A DNA stretch of 64,000 bases, from positions 14,667,175 to 14,731,174 of the forward strand of contig JBANSL010000018.1 in the NCBI GenBank assembly GCA_037127255.1, written 5' to 3'. Each line of letters begins with the position of its first letter. Position 1 is the first letter of the stretch. This DNA comes from Persicaria tinctoria (taxonomy: Eukaryota; Streptophyta; Magnoliopsida; Caryophyllales; Polygonaceae). Of this stretch, positions 1 through 9,256 are shown piece after piece. The notes beneath the pieces are model-generated. The model had not been told where the DNA came from, did not search any database, and saw only the letters and a program-made list of their open reading frames with translations. The position numbers were made by a program, and so were the translations under genes.

Positions 1-249
1 ATCCCAATTTCCACACCTCGTCATTTCCCCTATTCCGCCTACCACAACAAAGTCACTTTACAAATTATATTCATCTCCCTCTTTCACCTAACAGACAAAC
101 CCATGTCATTGTACCCCTGTCACTCAACGTGAAACCCATGTCACCCCTTATGAATCGGAAGCCTATAACCAATACCTCAAACCTCCTTCAATCGGCCACC
201 TACGACATCCACATATCCCAATTTCCACACCTCGTCACCCAATTTCATA
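1..249. other. Leader of minisatellite region, no gene
   Basis: C-rich, G-poor DNA. A stretch near 1-30 recurs near 213-240 (CCCAATTTCCACACCTCGTC), so this is a higher-order repeat leading into the 64-bp array. Open frames here are by-products of the repeat and no domain is visible. Confidence 0.6.
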
Positions 250-690
250 ATGGAAACCCCTGTCACCCAATGTCAAACCCCTGTCACCCAATTTCGGAAC
301 CCTTCTCTCCAAAATGGAAACCCCTGTCACCCAATGTCAAACCCCTGTCACCCAATTTCGGAACCCTTATCTCCAAAATGGAAACCCCTGTCACCCAATG
401 TCAAACCCCTGTCACCCCATTTCGGAACCCTTCTCTACAAAATGGAAACCCCTGTCACCCAATGTCAAACCCCTGTCACCCCATTTCGGAACCCTTCTCT
501 ACAAAATGTAAACTCCTGTCACCCAATGTCAAACCCCTGTCACCCCATTTCGGAACCCTTCTCTACAAAATGTAAACCCCTGTCACCCAATGTCAAACCC
601 CTGTCACCCCATTTCGGAACCCTTCTCTACAAAATGGAAACCCCTGTCACCCAATGTCAAACCCATGTCACCCAATTCGAACCTCAAACC
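250..690. repeat. 64-bp minisatellite, about 7 units
   Basis: Units start at about 250, 314, 378, 442, 506, 570 and 634. Each holds two roughly 21-bp half-repeats based on CCCCTGTCACCCAATGTC followed by a segment with TTTCGGAACCC. Because 64 is not a multiple of 3, all frames stay open and give long spurious His/Pro/Cys-rich peptides. Units differ by single bases only, which indicates slippage or unequal exchange. No coding role is supported. Confidence 0.9.
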
Positions 691-828
691 AGGGACGAAG
701 AAAGATTTAGAGAGAGAGCAAGCGGCAGGTGAGAGAGAACAGGGACAAAGAAGACGAACAGGGACGAAGAAAGATTTAGAGAGAGAGCAAGCGGCAGGTG
801 AGAGAGAACAGGGACGAAGAAGACGAAG
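691..828. repeat. 69-bp direct duplication
   Basis: Two tandem copies (691-759 and 760-828) of a purine-rich segment beginning AGGGACGAAGAAAGATTTAG. They lie directly after the minisatellite. No gene is recognised. Confidence 0.85.
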
Positions 829-1645
829 TAGAGACCGAGAGAGCAAGCGGCGCCCACGCCTTCCACCGCCGCCGGCCTCACCCTGGGGCCGGCCTTCCAC
901 CCACCACACCACCGCCGAGGAACAGCCATCCCGCTGCAGCGATCCGTCGAACCAGGAAGGCCGACATTACTAGCCCCATCTCGCCTGGCTCACACCCAAG
1001 ACCACCCCCTATCAGCCTGACAACCAACCTCGGACAAGCGGCGGCGGAGAAACCCTTACCAACGCCCAGATCTGAGAAAAAGGCAAGAGCGAGGGAGAGG
1101 AGAGAGAACAGCAACATCCCAGAGCGCCAGAGCCCACCTCCGGCCAGATCCAGGCCGAAACCGACCACCACACACCCCCTCCACCAAGCCCCCGGGCGAA
1201 CACCATCGGCAACCACTCAGATCCGGGAACCTTGACAATGCCTGTAATTTTTTATTTTTTTTGGGCATAATAACCTAGGATAGCAAGTTTTGGGGGAGGG
1301 TTTACCTTGACATTTTTGCAAATTTTGGGAAAAAATAACATTCTTGCAAATTTTCCAAAACGGTGACATTTTTGCAAACTTTTCTCAAAATTGTGTATTT
1401 ACTATACCGTGTTTTGAACCACACAAAAAAAATCAAACAGATGGAAAATTGCATTTCTAACTCTCTCCCGTTGACATTGCTAGTAGCTAAATAGTATCTC
1501 CTCAAGCTCCCTCTCTGACTCTCTCTCTCTCTCTCTCTCTCGTTACCTGTTATTGTTGAAGTTGGACGGATCCACTTTTGTTGACGCCGCTTGACAATTT
1601 TGATCTTCACTTATATCTTTGTCAAGATGGAATTTCAATTCATTC
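829..1645. other. Intergenic, low-complexity and short repeats
   Basis: 829-1240 is GC-rich with proline-coding frames and no recognisable domain. 1307-1385 contains three imperfect copies of a roughly 33-bp motif around TGACATTTTTGCAAATTTT. A CT dinucleotide microsatellite lies at about 1517-1541, just upstream of gene A, and may fall in its promoter or leader. Confidence 0.6.
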
Positions 1646-1652
1646 AGTTCCC

Positions 1653-1667
1653 CTTTATATATATATA
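1653..1667 (+). promoter_or_regulatory. Putative TATA box of gene A
   Basis: A TTTATATATATATAT run lies about 60 bp upstream of the gene A ATG at 1720, with pyrimidine-rich DNA before it. Position and sequence suit a plant core promoter. The transcription start is inferred. Confidence 0.5.
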
Positions 1668-1719
1668 TTGAGCTTCAATCATCTCCGAATTCAACGGAAT
1701 CCAAAAGCAAAACCCCCAA

Positions 1720-3662
1720 ATGGAAGCACAGATGATGATGATGGCGCCTTCCTTCCCAGAAGAGGCCTTGCAGCATATCCTCTCCTTCGTCGACTCGGCC
1801 TCCGATCGGAACTCAGTCTCCTTGGTCTGCAAGTCCTGGTACGACAGCGAACGGTGGTGTCGGAGCCACGTGTTCATCGGCAACTGCTACGCCGTCAGCC
1901 CTCCGATCCTGGTCCGGCGCTTCACCGACGTCCGATCGATCACCATCAAGGGCAAGCACCGCCTTGCGGATTATGACTTCGTGCCTGATGGGTGGGGGGG
2001 CCACGCTCTCCCGTGGATTGCCGCGCTCTCGGCCAAGTACCCGGCGATGGAGGAGATCACGCTGAAGAGGATGGTCGTTACCGATGAGGGATTAGAGTTG
2101 ATTGCGAAGAAGCTCAAGAATTTGCGGAGTTTGGTTTTGTTTCGTTGTGAAGGGTTTTCGACTAATGGCTTGGCCTTCATTGCTGCCAATTGCAGGTTTC
2201 TATACACATCCCATATTGATAATATAAAGAATCCAAACTTCGATGAACAGAACGAATAGATCATAGTACATTGTCCACACACTCATGTTTGTTAATGTTG
2301 CAGGAACTTGCGAATGCTCGACTTATGGAAGAGCGAAGTGGATGATCTCGGAGGAGATTGGGTATCCCACTTTCCGGATTCATTCACCTCATTAGAATTC
2401 CTCAATGTCGAGTGCCTCGAATCCAAGCTACCCTCCTTGACTCTTGAGAGGTTGGTGGGCAGATGTCCGAACCTAAAAGGGCTTCATGTAAACCATTCCT
2501 TCCCTCTTGAGAAGCTTATGAGCCTCCTTTTGAAGGCTCCTCAACTAACTGATCTCGGCACTGGCTTGTTTACAATGGAGCCCTGCCCCAAAGCCTTTGC
2601 GAGGCTCACTAGGGCCTTTGCCGGTTGCAAGGGGCTCAAGAGCCTCTCCGGGCTATGGGATGTCCACCCGTATTATCTACCGGCTATCTATCCGGTATGT
2701 TCGAGGCTTACCTCTTTGATGTTGGCTCATTGCGGCCTTCGTTGTCCTGATCTCGTTAAACTACTCCGCCATTGTCCAAAGTTGCAACGCCTCTGGGTAA
2801 GTATACTAAGTAGGACATCTTATGTCTTTTAGTGTTGAATCTCGTCTAAAATTTCTGGCTCTGCCACTGATGACAGGTACTAGAGTACATTGAAGACCGC
2901 GGCCTTGAGGAGCTAGCTGCATCGTGCAAGGAGCTCGAGGAGCTGAGGGTGTTTTTTTCCGACCCATACGACCAAGACCCAAGCAACAACCTAACCGAAC
3001 AAGGTCTTGTCTCAGTTGTCAAGGGCTGCCCTAAGCTTCGTCGTGTCACATACTTCTGCAGCCAGATGACGAATGCAGCTCTTCGTAAAATCACCAAACA
3101 TGGCCCAAACCTCACCAAGCTGCGGCTAATCATCAACGAGCCCGAGCTCCCCGACTACCTAACACACGAGCCACTCGATGATGGCTATAGCGCCATCCTA
3201 GAGCGCTGCAAGAGCCTTAAACACATAACAGTTACCGGCCTTTTTACAGACCGGTTGCTGGAGCAAATCGGTACCCATGGCAAGAAGCTTGAGAAGCTTC
3301 ACCTCGCATTTGGCAGGACCACTGATGGTGGGCTTCATCATGTCCTCTCAGGATGCGGATATCTCCGGAAGTTGGAGATAAGGGATTGCCCGTTTGAAGG
3401 TCAGGCATTGCTGTTGAATTCGAGTAAGCTGGAGAGTATGCGGTCCCTTTGGATGTCTTCCTCCGCGGTGAGCTATGGGGTGTGTAAGTTGCTAGGGGAG
3501 AAGCATCCGAGACTGAATGTCGAGATCATCAACGAGAGATCGCCTCTACATTCGTTGTCGGATGAGTGCCGAGTGGAGAATCTCTATGTTTATAGGTCAG
3601 TTGCAGGACCCAGATTGGATATGCCTGCATTCGTTTGTAGCACCAATGGAAGAGTCTCTTAG
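1720..3662 (+). CDS. TIR1/AFB-like F-box LRR protein (gene A)
   Basis: Predicted substrate-recognition subunit of an SCF-type ubiquitin ligase in the TIR1/AFB auxin-receptor family, probably nuclear. Exons 1720-2195, 2304-2796 and 2877-3662 give 584 aa (Arabidopsis TIR1 is 594). Both introns are GT-AG and sit at the TIR1 positions: phase 2 after AANC(R), phase 0 after LQRLW. The F-box starts FPEEALQHILSF, then LRRs to the end (VAGPRLDMPAF). In TIR1 numbering, recalled from the Arabidopsis protein, R403, F380, E487, R489, K74, K113, R114, R344, R484 and R509 are kept. Changed are H78R, F79L, F82Y, F351Y, R401K, R436H, S438T, M460K and S462H. The F-box has E12 but Q at 15. No frame break is seen. 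Family membership is very likely. Auxin binding is uncertain because several pocket residues differ. Confidence 0.93.
3432..3453 (+). promoter_or_regulatory. Candidate miR393 target site in gene A
   Basis: The segment encoding (L)ESMRSLWM contains ATGCGGTCCCTTTGGA, where TIR1 mRNA is cut by miR393. From recalled miR393, pairing is continuous at miRNA positions 1-16 with one G:U at 11, and mismatched at most 3' positions. It is therefore a plausible site, better than in genes B and C. Confidence 0.55.
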
Positions 3663-3916
3663 GCGAGTTTAGCTTTTGAGAGTTTAGTTTCGATTTCGAA
3701 TGGTTTTGGCCGGGTTTGGTTTCACTTGTGTTTCAAATGACAAGTGATTGAGTGACAGTGAATTTGTGGATGTTTTTTTTTTGTGATTTCATTCATATCT
3801 TTGTTGAATTAAATTGTTGTACTATACTTGTATTGTTGAATTCAACTAAAAAATGTAAGCAAATTTGTGTTTTTCTTTTGAATTTCCGATGATTAGTTTA
3901 TCACTTTGAAGTACAT
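3663..3916 (+). other. Gene A 3' flank / probable 3' UTR
   Basis: Directly follows the stop codon. It is T-rich with AATTAAATTG and repeated TTGTTGAATT motifs typical of plant 3' ends. The same sequence occurs after the TIR1 relic at about 31,090-31,275, which identifies it as ancestral paralogue flank. Confidence 0.7.
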
Positions 3917-5027
3917 TGTTAACTCCACCTTGATGATAAGACTTGTCTAATGAAGATCAAAACCTTGGTTGATGAAAGCCAAAACTCGGGATTCCTGAGT
4001 TTGGTAAGGTCTTACCAATAGGTTGGCTCAAAGGCTCACTATTGTGGACTCGGATTGTCGAAAGGGTTAAATGGGTCTATTTGTTAAACATGCCTATTTA
4101 ACCTTGCAAATCCGAGATCCATATTGGGCCTAGTATTTGTTCTCTTCGGACTTTGCTCTAATGTTTTGGTTTGGGTCTAATTGATTGGGCCTAATCATGT
4201 TGAATGAATTCTGTCTCTCATGTGTATTGCTAGACAATTGTTTGTTGAGGTTTTACAGATTCGGTTCGGATTTCATATCAAGAGTTCTACAGCAACGTCG
4301 TTATCCGAGATCACATCTATCCGAAGTGAAGGTTCCAGAACCTGTTGATTCGGTCGGCCAAAGATCTTTCCTGGAAATTCGGGCCTATTTCCACTTGCAA
4401 CGCTCGACTTTTGAATCAAGGATTCTGGTCTATTTAAAGGAGAAGAAAAAGGTTGCAGGTGACACAACTTACAACGCTCTAACGTACTCCTGCAAGCTCA
4501 TCTTCTTCAAAGCTTCCGGATCTCACATCACTCCTTTGGCTAAGTGTTGTATTTGCTTTTGAGTGTGTGAGGTTTCTTTCGAGCATTATAGTACAATTCA
4601 TCTAGGTTATACTAATGGTTTCTTTACCCAAACGTATAGGGTACCTCGGTATCCTTAGACGTTTTGTTTCACTAGTGTGCTTGGGTTGCTAGATAGGAAG
4701 TTAGTCTAGAAGAGGGTAAGTCTTCTAGAGGTTGTATCTAGATCTCATAAGACAAAGTGAAATAAAGTTTGTTGAATCCTACGGGTTGAATAACCCTAGG
4801 CGGGGACGTAAGCGGTTGTGCCGAACCTCGTTAACAAGTACTGTGTTCATCTCTTTCTGTTCTTTATTACTTGTTCTTTTCGCTATCTTGGTCTAACATG
4901 GTTTTTGTGCTTCGGAAAAGGTCTTACTTTTTGTGGTAAGGTCTTATTTCTTCTACTTTGTGAAAATTTGACATACTATATTCAACCCCCTTTCTAGAGT
5001 ATTCGGTTACTATTTGTAGGCACTTCA
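3917..5027. mobile_element. Solo LTR (Copia-like), 1,111 bp
   Basis: The sequence starts TGTTAACTCC and ends GGCACTTCA, flanked by 5-bp duplications TACAT (3912-3916 and 5028-5032). The paralogous flank at about 31,275 (TGTACATGATG) is the empty site with a single TACAT. The 3' part has U5-like sequence (CGGGGACGTAAGCGG, ATTCAACCCCCTTTC) as in plant Copia LTRs. There is no internal coding region, so it is a solo LTR from recombination. The short open frames inside it are not genes. Confidence 0.88.
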
Positions 5028-5109
5028 TACATGATGAAGTCATTAATGATGAAAAACTGATTTGTGTTTTTCTGTGTATAGGCCACCTATCAACCGGTAT
5101 GCTCGGCTT

Positions 5110-5402
5110 AACACCTAACACTTAATTATTTTAGATATAATTTTATATAAAAAATTATAAAAATTATATTTATATTGTATACACTTATATTAACGTATTT
5201 ATAAAATTTTATTACGAAAAATTATTATTAAAAAATATGGATAATTAATAAATTAATTATTATAGAAAATATTTTTTTTATATTTTTTAAAAATATCTAT
5301 TTTAATAATTAAAGTTTATAGAGTATAAATATAATTTTTAAAAAATTTTTTAATGTAAATTTATACTCGATATAATTATGTGTAACATCGAGTGTAACAC
5401 AA
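5110..5402. mobile_element. AT-rich foldback MITE
   Basis: About 290 bp and over 80% AT. An inner inverted repeat pairs AAAAATTATATTTATA near 5155 with TATAAATATAATTTTT near 5325. The right end TGTAACATCGAGTGTAACAC reappears inverted at about 47,008, where the same family occurs. A third relative lies at 44,290-44,540. The superfamily is unassigned. Confidence 0.6.
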
Positions 5403-5623
5403 AAAGTGTTATAGGGGATCTCAATTGTCGACCCACCATGTATGATAGGTAGAGGGACAAGGTGCTTGACTCGACCTTTGCATTAGAGCGAGAGGCAACA
5501 AGTTGGCGTAAAAAATGCTATACCATAAAAGAGCCGAAAATCTAAAAAATGTCATACCATAAAGTCAAAATGTCGATTATGGTCAAAATGTTGATTTTCA
5601 AGATGGTTGCTTATTTTAATTTT
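5403..5623. other. Intergenic
   Basis: Gene A flank between two inserted elements. A segment near 5430 (ACCATGTATGATAGGT) resembles the left flank of the hAT-like element at 31,598, consistent with shared ancestral flank. No gene is visible. Confidence 0.5.
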
Positions 5624-6739
5624 GGGAAATTTCATCTGGTGCCCCTGTAGTTAATGGTATTTCGGTTGGTGTCCCAAAACTTTTAATTTTCCGGTTGGTA
5701 CCCCTTAGCTTCTGAAAAATTCCGCTCCGTCCCCTTTTAACCATCTAACCCTACTTTTTTTAAATTAAAAAAAACAAAAACAAAAAAAAAAAAAAAATTT
5801 GATGACGAGGTTTTGTTGTTTTCCAAGCACTCTCTGGAGTTTTCTCCAAGCGTTTTTCGGAAGCTATTCGTTCTCGTCGAAGATGAGCGTTCCTACGTTT
5901 TACCAGAGAGAGCTTTTAATGGCCGTTCTACTCTTTCCAAGGTTATAGCTGTGGTCGCTATTGGGTACGGTACTCTCATCATCTAACTCAATCTATTGTG
6001 CGAAAAACCCTCAATTCAAACCCCTCGTCATCAATTTTGTTCACTGTTTTGATTTTCACAAAAATTGACAGTGATGGAATCGATTAAGGGTTTTTGTTGT
6101 TTCCCAAATAAAAGGGGATCTATTTCTCAACCTTTTTTTCAACTCTTGTTGCAATTTGGTCTCTGATTAAAGAATGATGATGCGAAAATCCAAAAATCGC
6201 ACACAATAACATTGTCTTCATTCTCCAAAAACCACATAAAAAAGAAAGAAATGGAGAAGTATGCTGTTAGCGGTGGATTGGAGGAGCTTCTGTTGATTTT
6301 GGTTCTTCACTTCTTCACACTATTCCCTTGCCCATCTTTAATTCTCATGCCCCATTCAATTCTTTACCCCAAAACTTTTGAATTTTGTTCACTGTTTTTG
6401 TGAAAGAACCTCAAATCCCAAGTCTATAATGGAGTAAATTACCTCTCTTTTGTTCAAATCCTTCTTCATGTAACATTCAGTTGAGTCCTGTGGGTTGAAT
6501 GGTCGATGACGATGGTTGGTGGTGTGGCCGTGTGGGTTGTTTGGCTGACCATTTTCGGCATTGACTTGAGCTTTGAATGGAAGTTTTTTATATTATAATT
6601 AACGGAGTTAAGGGTTAATATTGAGTTAGGGTACGGAACGGAATTTTGTAAAAATTCAGGGGTACCAACCGAAAAACAAAAAACATCGGAACATCAACCG
6701 GAATAGCCTTAACTATAAGGGCACCAAACGGACTTTCCC
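5624..6739. mobile_element. Non-autonomous MULE, 1,116 bp
   Basis: Long terminal inverted repeats of about 80 bp. The left begins GGGAAATTTCATCTGGTGCC; the reverse complement of the right begins GGGAAAGTCCGTTTGGTGCC. A perfect 9-bp duplication TTTAATTTT flanks it (5615-5623 and 6740-6748), diagnostic of Mutator-like elements. The interior lacks transposase. An open frame at about 5800-5965 (reading VLPERAFNGRSTLSK, then AVVAIG before a GT) resembles a captured exon of unknown origin. Confidence 0.9.
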
Positions 6740-6933
6740 TTTAATTTTTCTTCAAATGCTATACCATAAAACATAGCTCAAAATCTCAAAATTTTGAAAA
6801 TGGATATTCGTTGCTATAAAAAATACTAAAACTTGGTAGATACAAGTATTATGATATACTAGTTGCTAAAAAAAGGTATTATGGTATATAATGTGATTTA
6901 AGCGTAAAAAGGAATTTTTAAGATGGTCACTTA

Positions 6934-7799
6934 GGGCGTGTTTGGCGTGGGGTGGAGAAGGTGGAGGAGGTGGGCGATTTTTTTTGGGGCGGCGTGCATG
7001 CGTGTTTGGCAGGGGGTGGCGGAGGTGGGGGTGGACGGGGTGGCGGGGGTGGAAAATGGCCCTTTTTTGGTACCTTCATTTTCTAAGATTTGGGGGTGGA
7101 GAAATTTTTCCACCCCTCCTAGACTTTTTTGCCCCTGATCGTTCGACTCCACTTCAAGCTTCCTCTTCGTTTCCAGATTTTCCACTGCTTCGTCGTCTGC
7201 CATGGGAGTGCACTCGAGGATGGAGCGGATCTCGTCGAGGAAGTCGTCGGACTCGCCAGGATCGTCGGCACCACCATGGGAGTGCACCCCGATTGAGGAT
7301 GGAGCGGAGCGGAGCGGACTCGAGGAAGTCGGTGCACTAGAGGATGGAGTGGAGCGGAGCTCGTCGAGGAAGTCGTCCGCCATGGGAGTGCACCGCTAGC
7401 TCTGGATTGGGTTGAATTTGGAAGCGAAATGGGTTGAATTTCCTAATCTCCCCTCTCTTAATTAAAGTCCCTGAACTGTTAATTAATTGTTGTTGTTCAA
7501 TTAATGGTGATATGTATTGCAACTATTGACAAATTAGGCCATTTCCATTTCATCGCAGGTAAGTGGAGTTCTTCAATTTATAGAAGAAGATGAATAGTTT
7601 GGGGTTAAAGTGAAAAGGGAGGGTTTTTTTTGTCTTTTCACTTTATTTCATAAAAATCCATCTCTGTTCTACCAAACACGCAGGAGCTTATTTTCCAAAA
7701 AGTATCTTCACCTCATCCACCACCAAAAAGTATCTCCATCTCTTCCACCCCCAAAAAGTATCTCCCCCCCTAGAAAATCCCCCCCAGCCAAACACGCGC
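6934..7799. mobile_element. PIF/Harbinger-like element, 866 bp
   Basis: The left end GGGCGTGTTTGGC and right end GCCAAACACGCGC are inverted repeats, flanked by the 3-bp duplication TTA (6931-6933 and 7800-7802). Both are hallmarks of PIF/Harbinger and Tourist elements. Near the right end a roughly 30-bp motif with AAAAAGTATCTCC is repeated three times (7695-7770). A minus-strand frame from 7383 toward the left end (150 codons, with a repeated DFLDE(L/I)RS motif) is open but matches no transposase I recognise. It may be a captured or ancestral 5' exon. Confidence 0.85.
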
Positions 7800-7802
7800 T
7801 TA

Positions 7803-8062
7803 ATTTGAGTTTTCATCTAAACGGGGATGGGGAATATGGAATTAATGGACTTAGAGCATGCCTACTAATTTCTCTAAAAAAATCTTCAAAATGGAGAATT
7901 ATAAATCATTGGAATTTTTTTGGCTGAATTCCAACATATTCTCTATTATGGAGTCCCTTTTTGCAACTGAACCATTTCGGAATGATTTACACACTATTAT
8001 CTCGAATTAATTGAAAATGCGTTTTTGAGAGACAAAATTAAAGCTACTCACCAACAAACAAA
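7803..8062. other. Intergenic, MITE-like edge
   Basis: AT-rich with a motif near 7850 (TTAGAGCATGCCTACTAATT) resembling the ends of common plant MITEs. No partner end was found and no gene is visible. Confidence 0.4.
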
Positions 8063-8072
8063 TGAATAGCGG

Positions 8073-8423
8073 ACGTTATCAAAAACTTGGTAAACAAAAC
8101 CCTCTCAAAGCGGAAGCACTTGCTCTTAAAATAGGAATTCAACACATTGTTCAACTCAATATTGATAAATTTCACATCGAAGTCGATTCTATTATAATCA
8201 TTGACCACTTAAACAGAAAAACTAAATGTCCTTAGAAAATTGAGCTAATTTTATCTGATGTACAACTTCTTCTATCGACTTTGAAAGAAGTTTCCTTCTC
8301 TCATGTGCCCGTTTGGTTAATAGAGTGACTAAAAAGGTTGTATACCTCTATCACTATGCCCGGGGTGTCGATATTCACAACGATTTAGGCCTTTTTGAGC
8401 TTGCTTACCCAAAAAAAAAAAAT
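8073..8423 (+). mobile_element. 5'-truncated LINE, RNase H end
   Basis: Translates with breaks to an RVT_3/RNase H-like tail: AEALALKIG, IEVDS, LNRKTKCP, then a stop, followed by LLLSTLKEVSFSHVP. It ends in a poly-A tract (8411-8422). A target duplication TGAATAGCGG flanks it at 8063-8072 and 8424-8433. In-frame stops show it is dead. It belongs to the same family as the copy at 14,808-15,160. Confidence 0.88.
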
Positions 8424-8594
8424 TGAATAGCGGGCAAAATGTACACAATCAACGCTCCAAAAAAACCGGCAAATACGTTTCCGTTCCCGCGAAAAGATCT
8501 GCTCTGAAATTGCTCACCTTCAGTTTCTCCCAACCTGAATTTGCGTTTGATTTTGGTTGATTATTAGTTTTCTGCGGTTGGATCCAGAGAGAGG

Positions 8595-8760
8595 AATGTG
8601 TACGAATCAGCTACAGGAGCTCGCACAGCGAAGCTGCTGTATCAACCTGCCGAGGTTCATGGCGGTCGTCAACTTCAACGGCGAGGTTAATTGCACTCAA
8701 TCTTCTCTCCAATCGCGCCACCGCACTCTTTCACCGCCTCAATTTCGGTCAGTTTTGTTT
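8595..8760 (+). pseudogene. dsRNA-binding protein (DRB-like) fragment
   Basis: Starting at ATG 8596 the frame reads MCTNQLQELAQRSC, then NLPRFMAVVNFNGE. This matches the start of the first dsRBD of plant DRB2/3/5-type proteins (NQLQELAQRS...FKATVNFNGE), with the middle of the motif missing and similarity ending soon after. The same fragment lies upstream of gene C (37,562-37,720), so it predates the segmental duplication. Too short and internally deleted to fold as a dsRBD. It may now serve as promoter or leader DNA of genes B and C. Confidence 0.55.
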
Positions 8761-9132
8761 TTGATCCTTTTCTTCGGTCTTTCAAGGCTAAAAAGTCTAA
8801 AAGATTGAATTAGGGTTTTATGTGGTTTGAATTTTTCTTCTTGTTTGCCAGTGGTGAATGGTAATACGCCATTTGCTCGGAATTATAGATGGAATTTTGT
8901 GGCATTTTCATTTTCCTGAAGTGAATGGATGTTTGATTTGAACGGGAGCTCAACTTTGATTGTTTATGCGTGGAAATTGAAATCGTAAACCTCGTTCAAA
9001 CGTTGATCCAAGAAAAAGATTGCAGTGAAGTCAACCTCAGTTTTTCTGCATTTTTTGACAATTTCCGGTCTTCGTTTCATCAAATTCATCTTCTGCTTTG
9101 TTTCTTTCCTGTGAATAGAAAGGGCCGAGTTC

Positions 9133-9145
9133 AACTATATATTTG
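9133..9145 (+). promoter_or_regulatory. Putative TATA box of gene B
   Basis: AACTATATATTTG lies about 115 bp upstream of the gene B ATG and is conserved at the same place before gene C (about 38,118). The surrounding 100 bp are nearly identical in both copies. Confidence 0.5.
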
Positions 9146-9256
9146 AGCTCAGCCTCGATGCTCAATCACTTCTAACCAGATCCCTCATTCCCCTCTATCT
9201 CAAACCCGAATCTCCAATTTGAAGAGAAACCAAAACGACAAAAAGAAAAACCTCAA

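Noticed and set aside
250..690. Regular repeats that could suggest a CRISPR-like array
   Set aside because: Units are fully tandem without unique spacers, and the surroundings are clearly plant nuclear DNA.
604..1268. Overlapping open frames on both strands (Arg/Pro/Ser-rich)
   Set aside because: They arise from the minisatellite and GC-rich low-complexity DNA. No domain, no consistent start, no intron structure.
4185..4562. 125-codon open frame downstream of gene A
   Set aside because: It lies wholly inside the solo LTR and shows no domain.
6931..7383. 150-codon minus-strand frame as an independent gene
   Set aside because: It runs to the end of the PIF/Harbinger element and matches no protein I know. 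Noted under the element instead.
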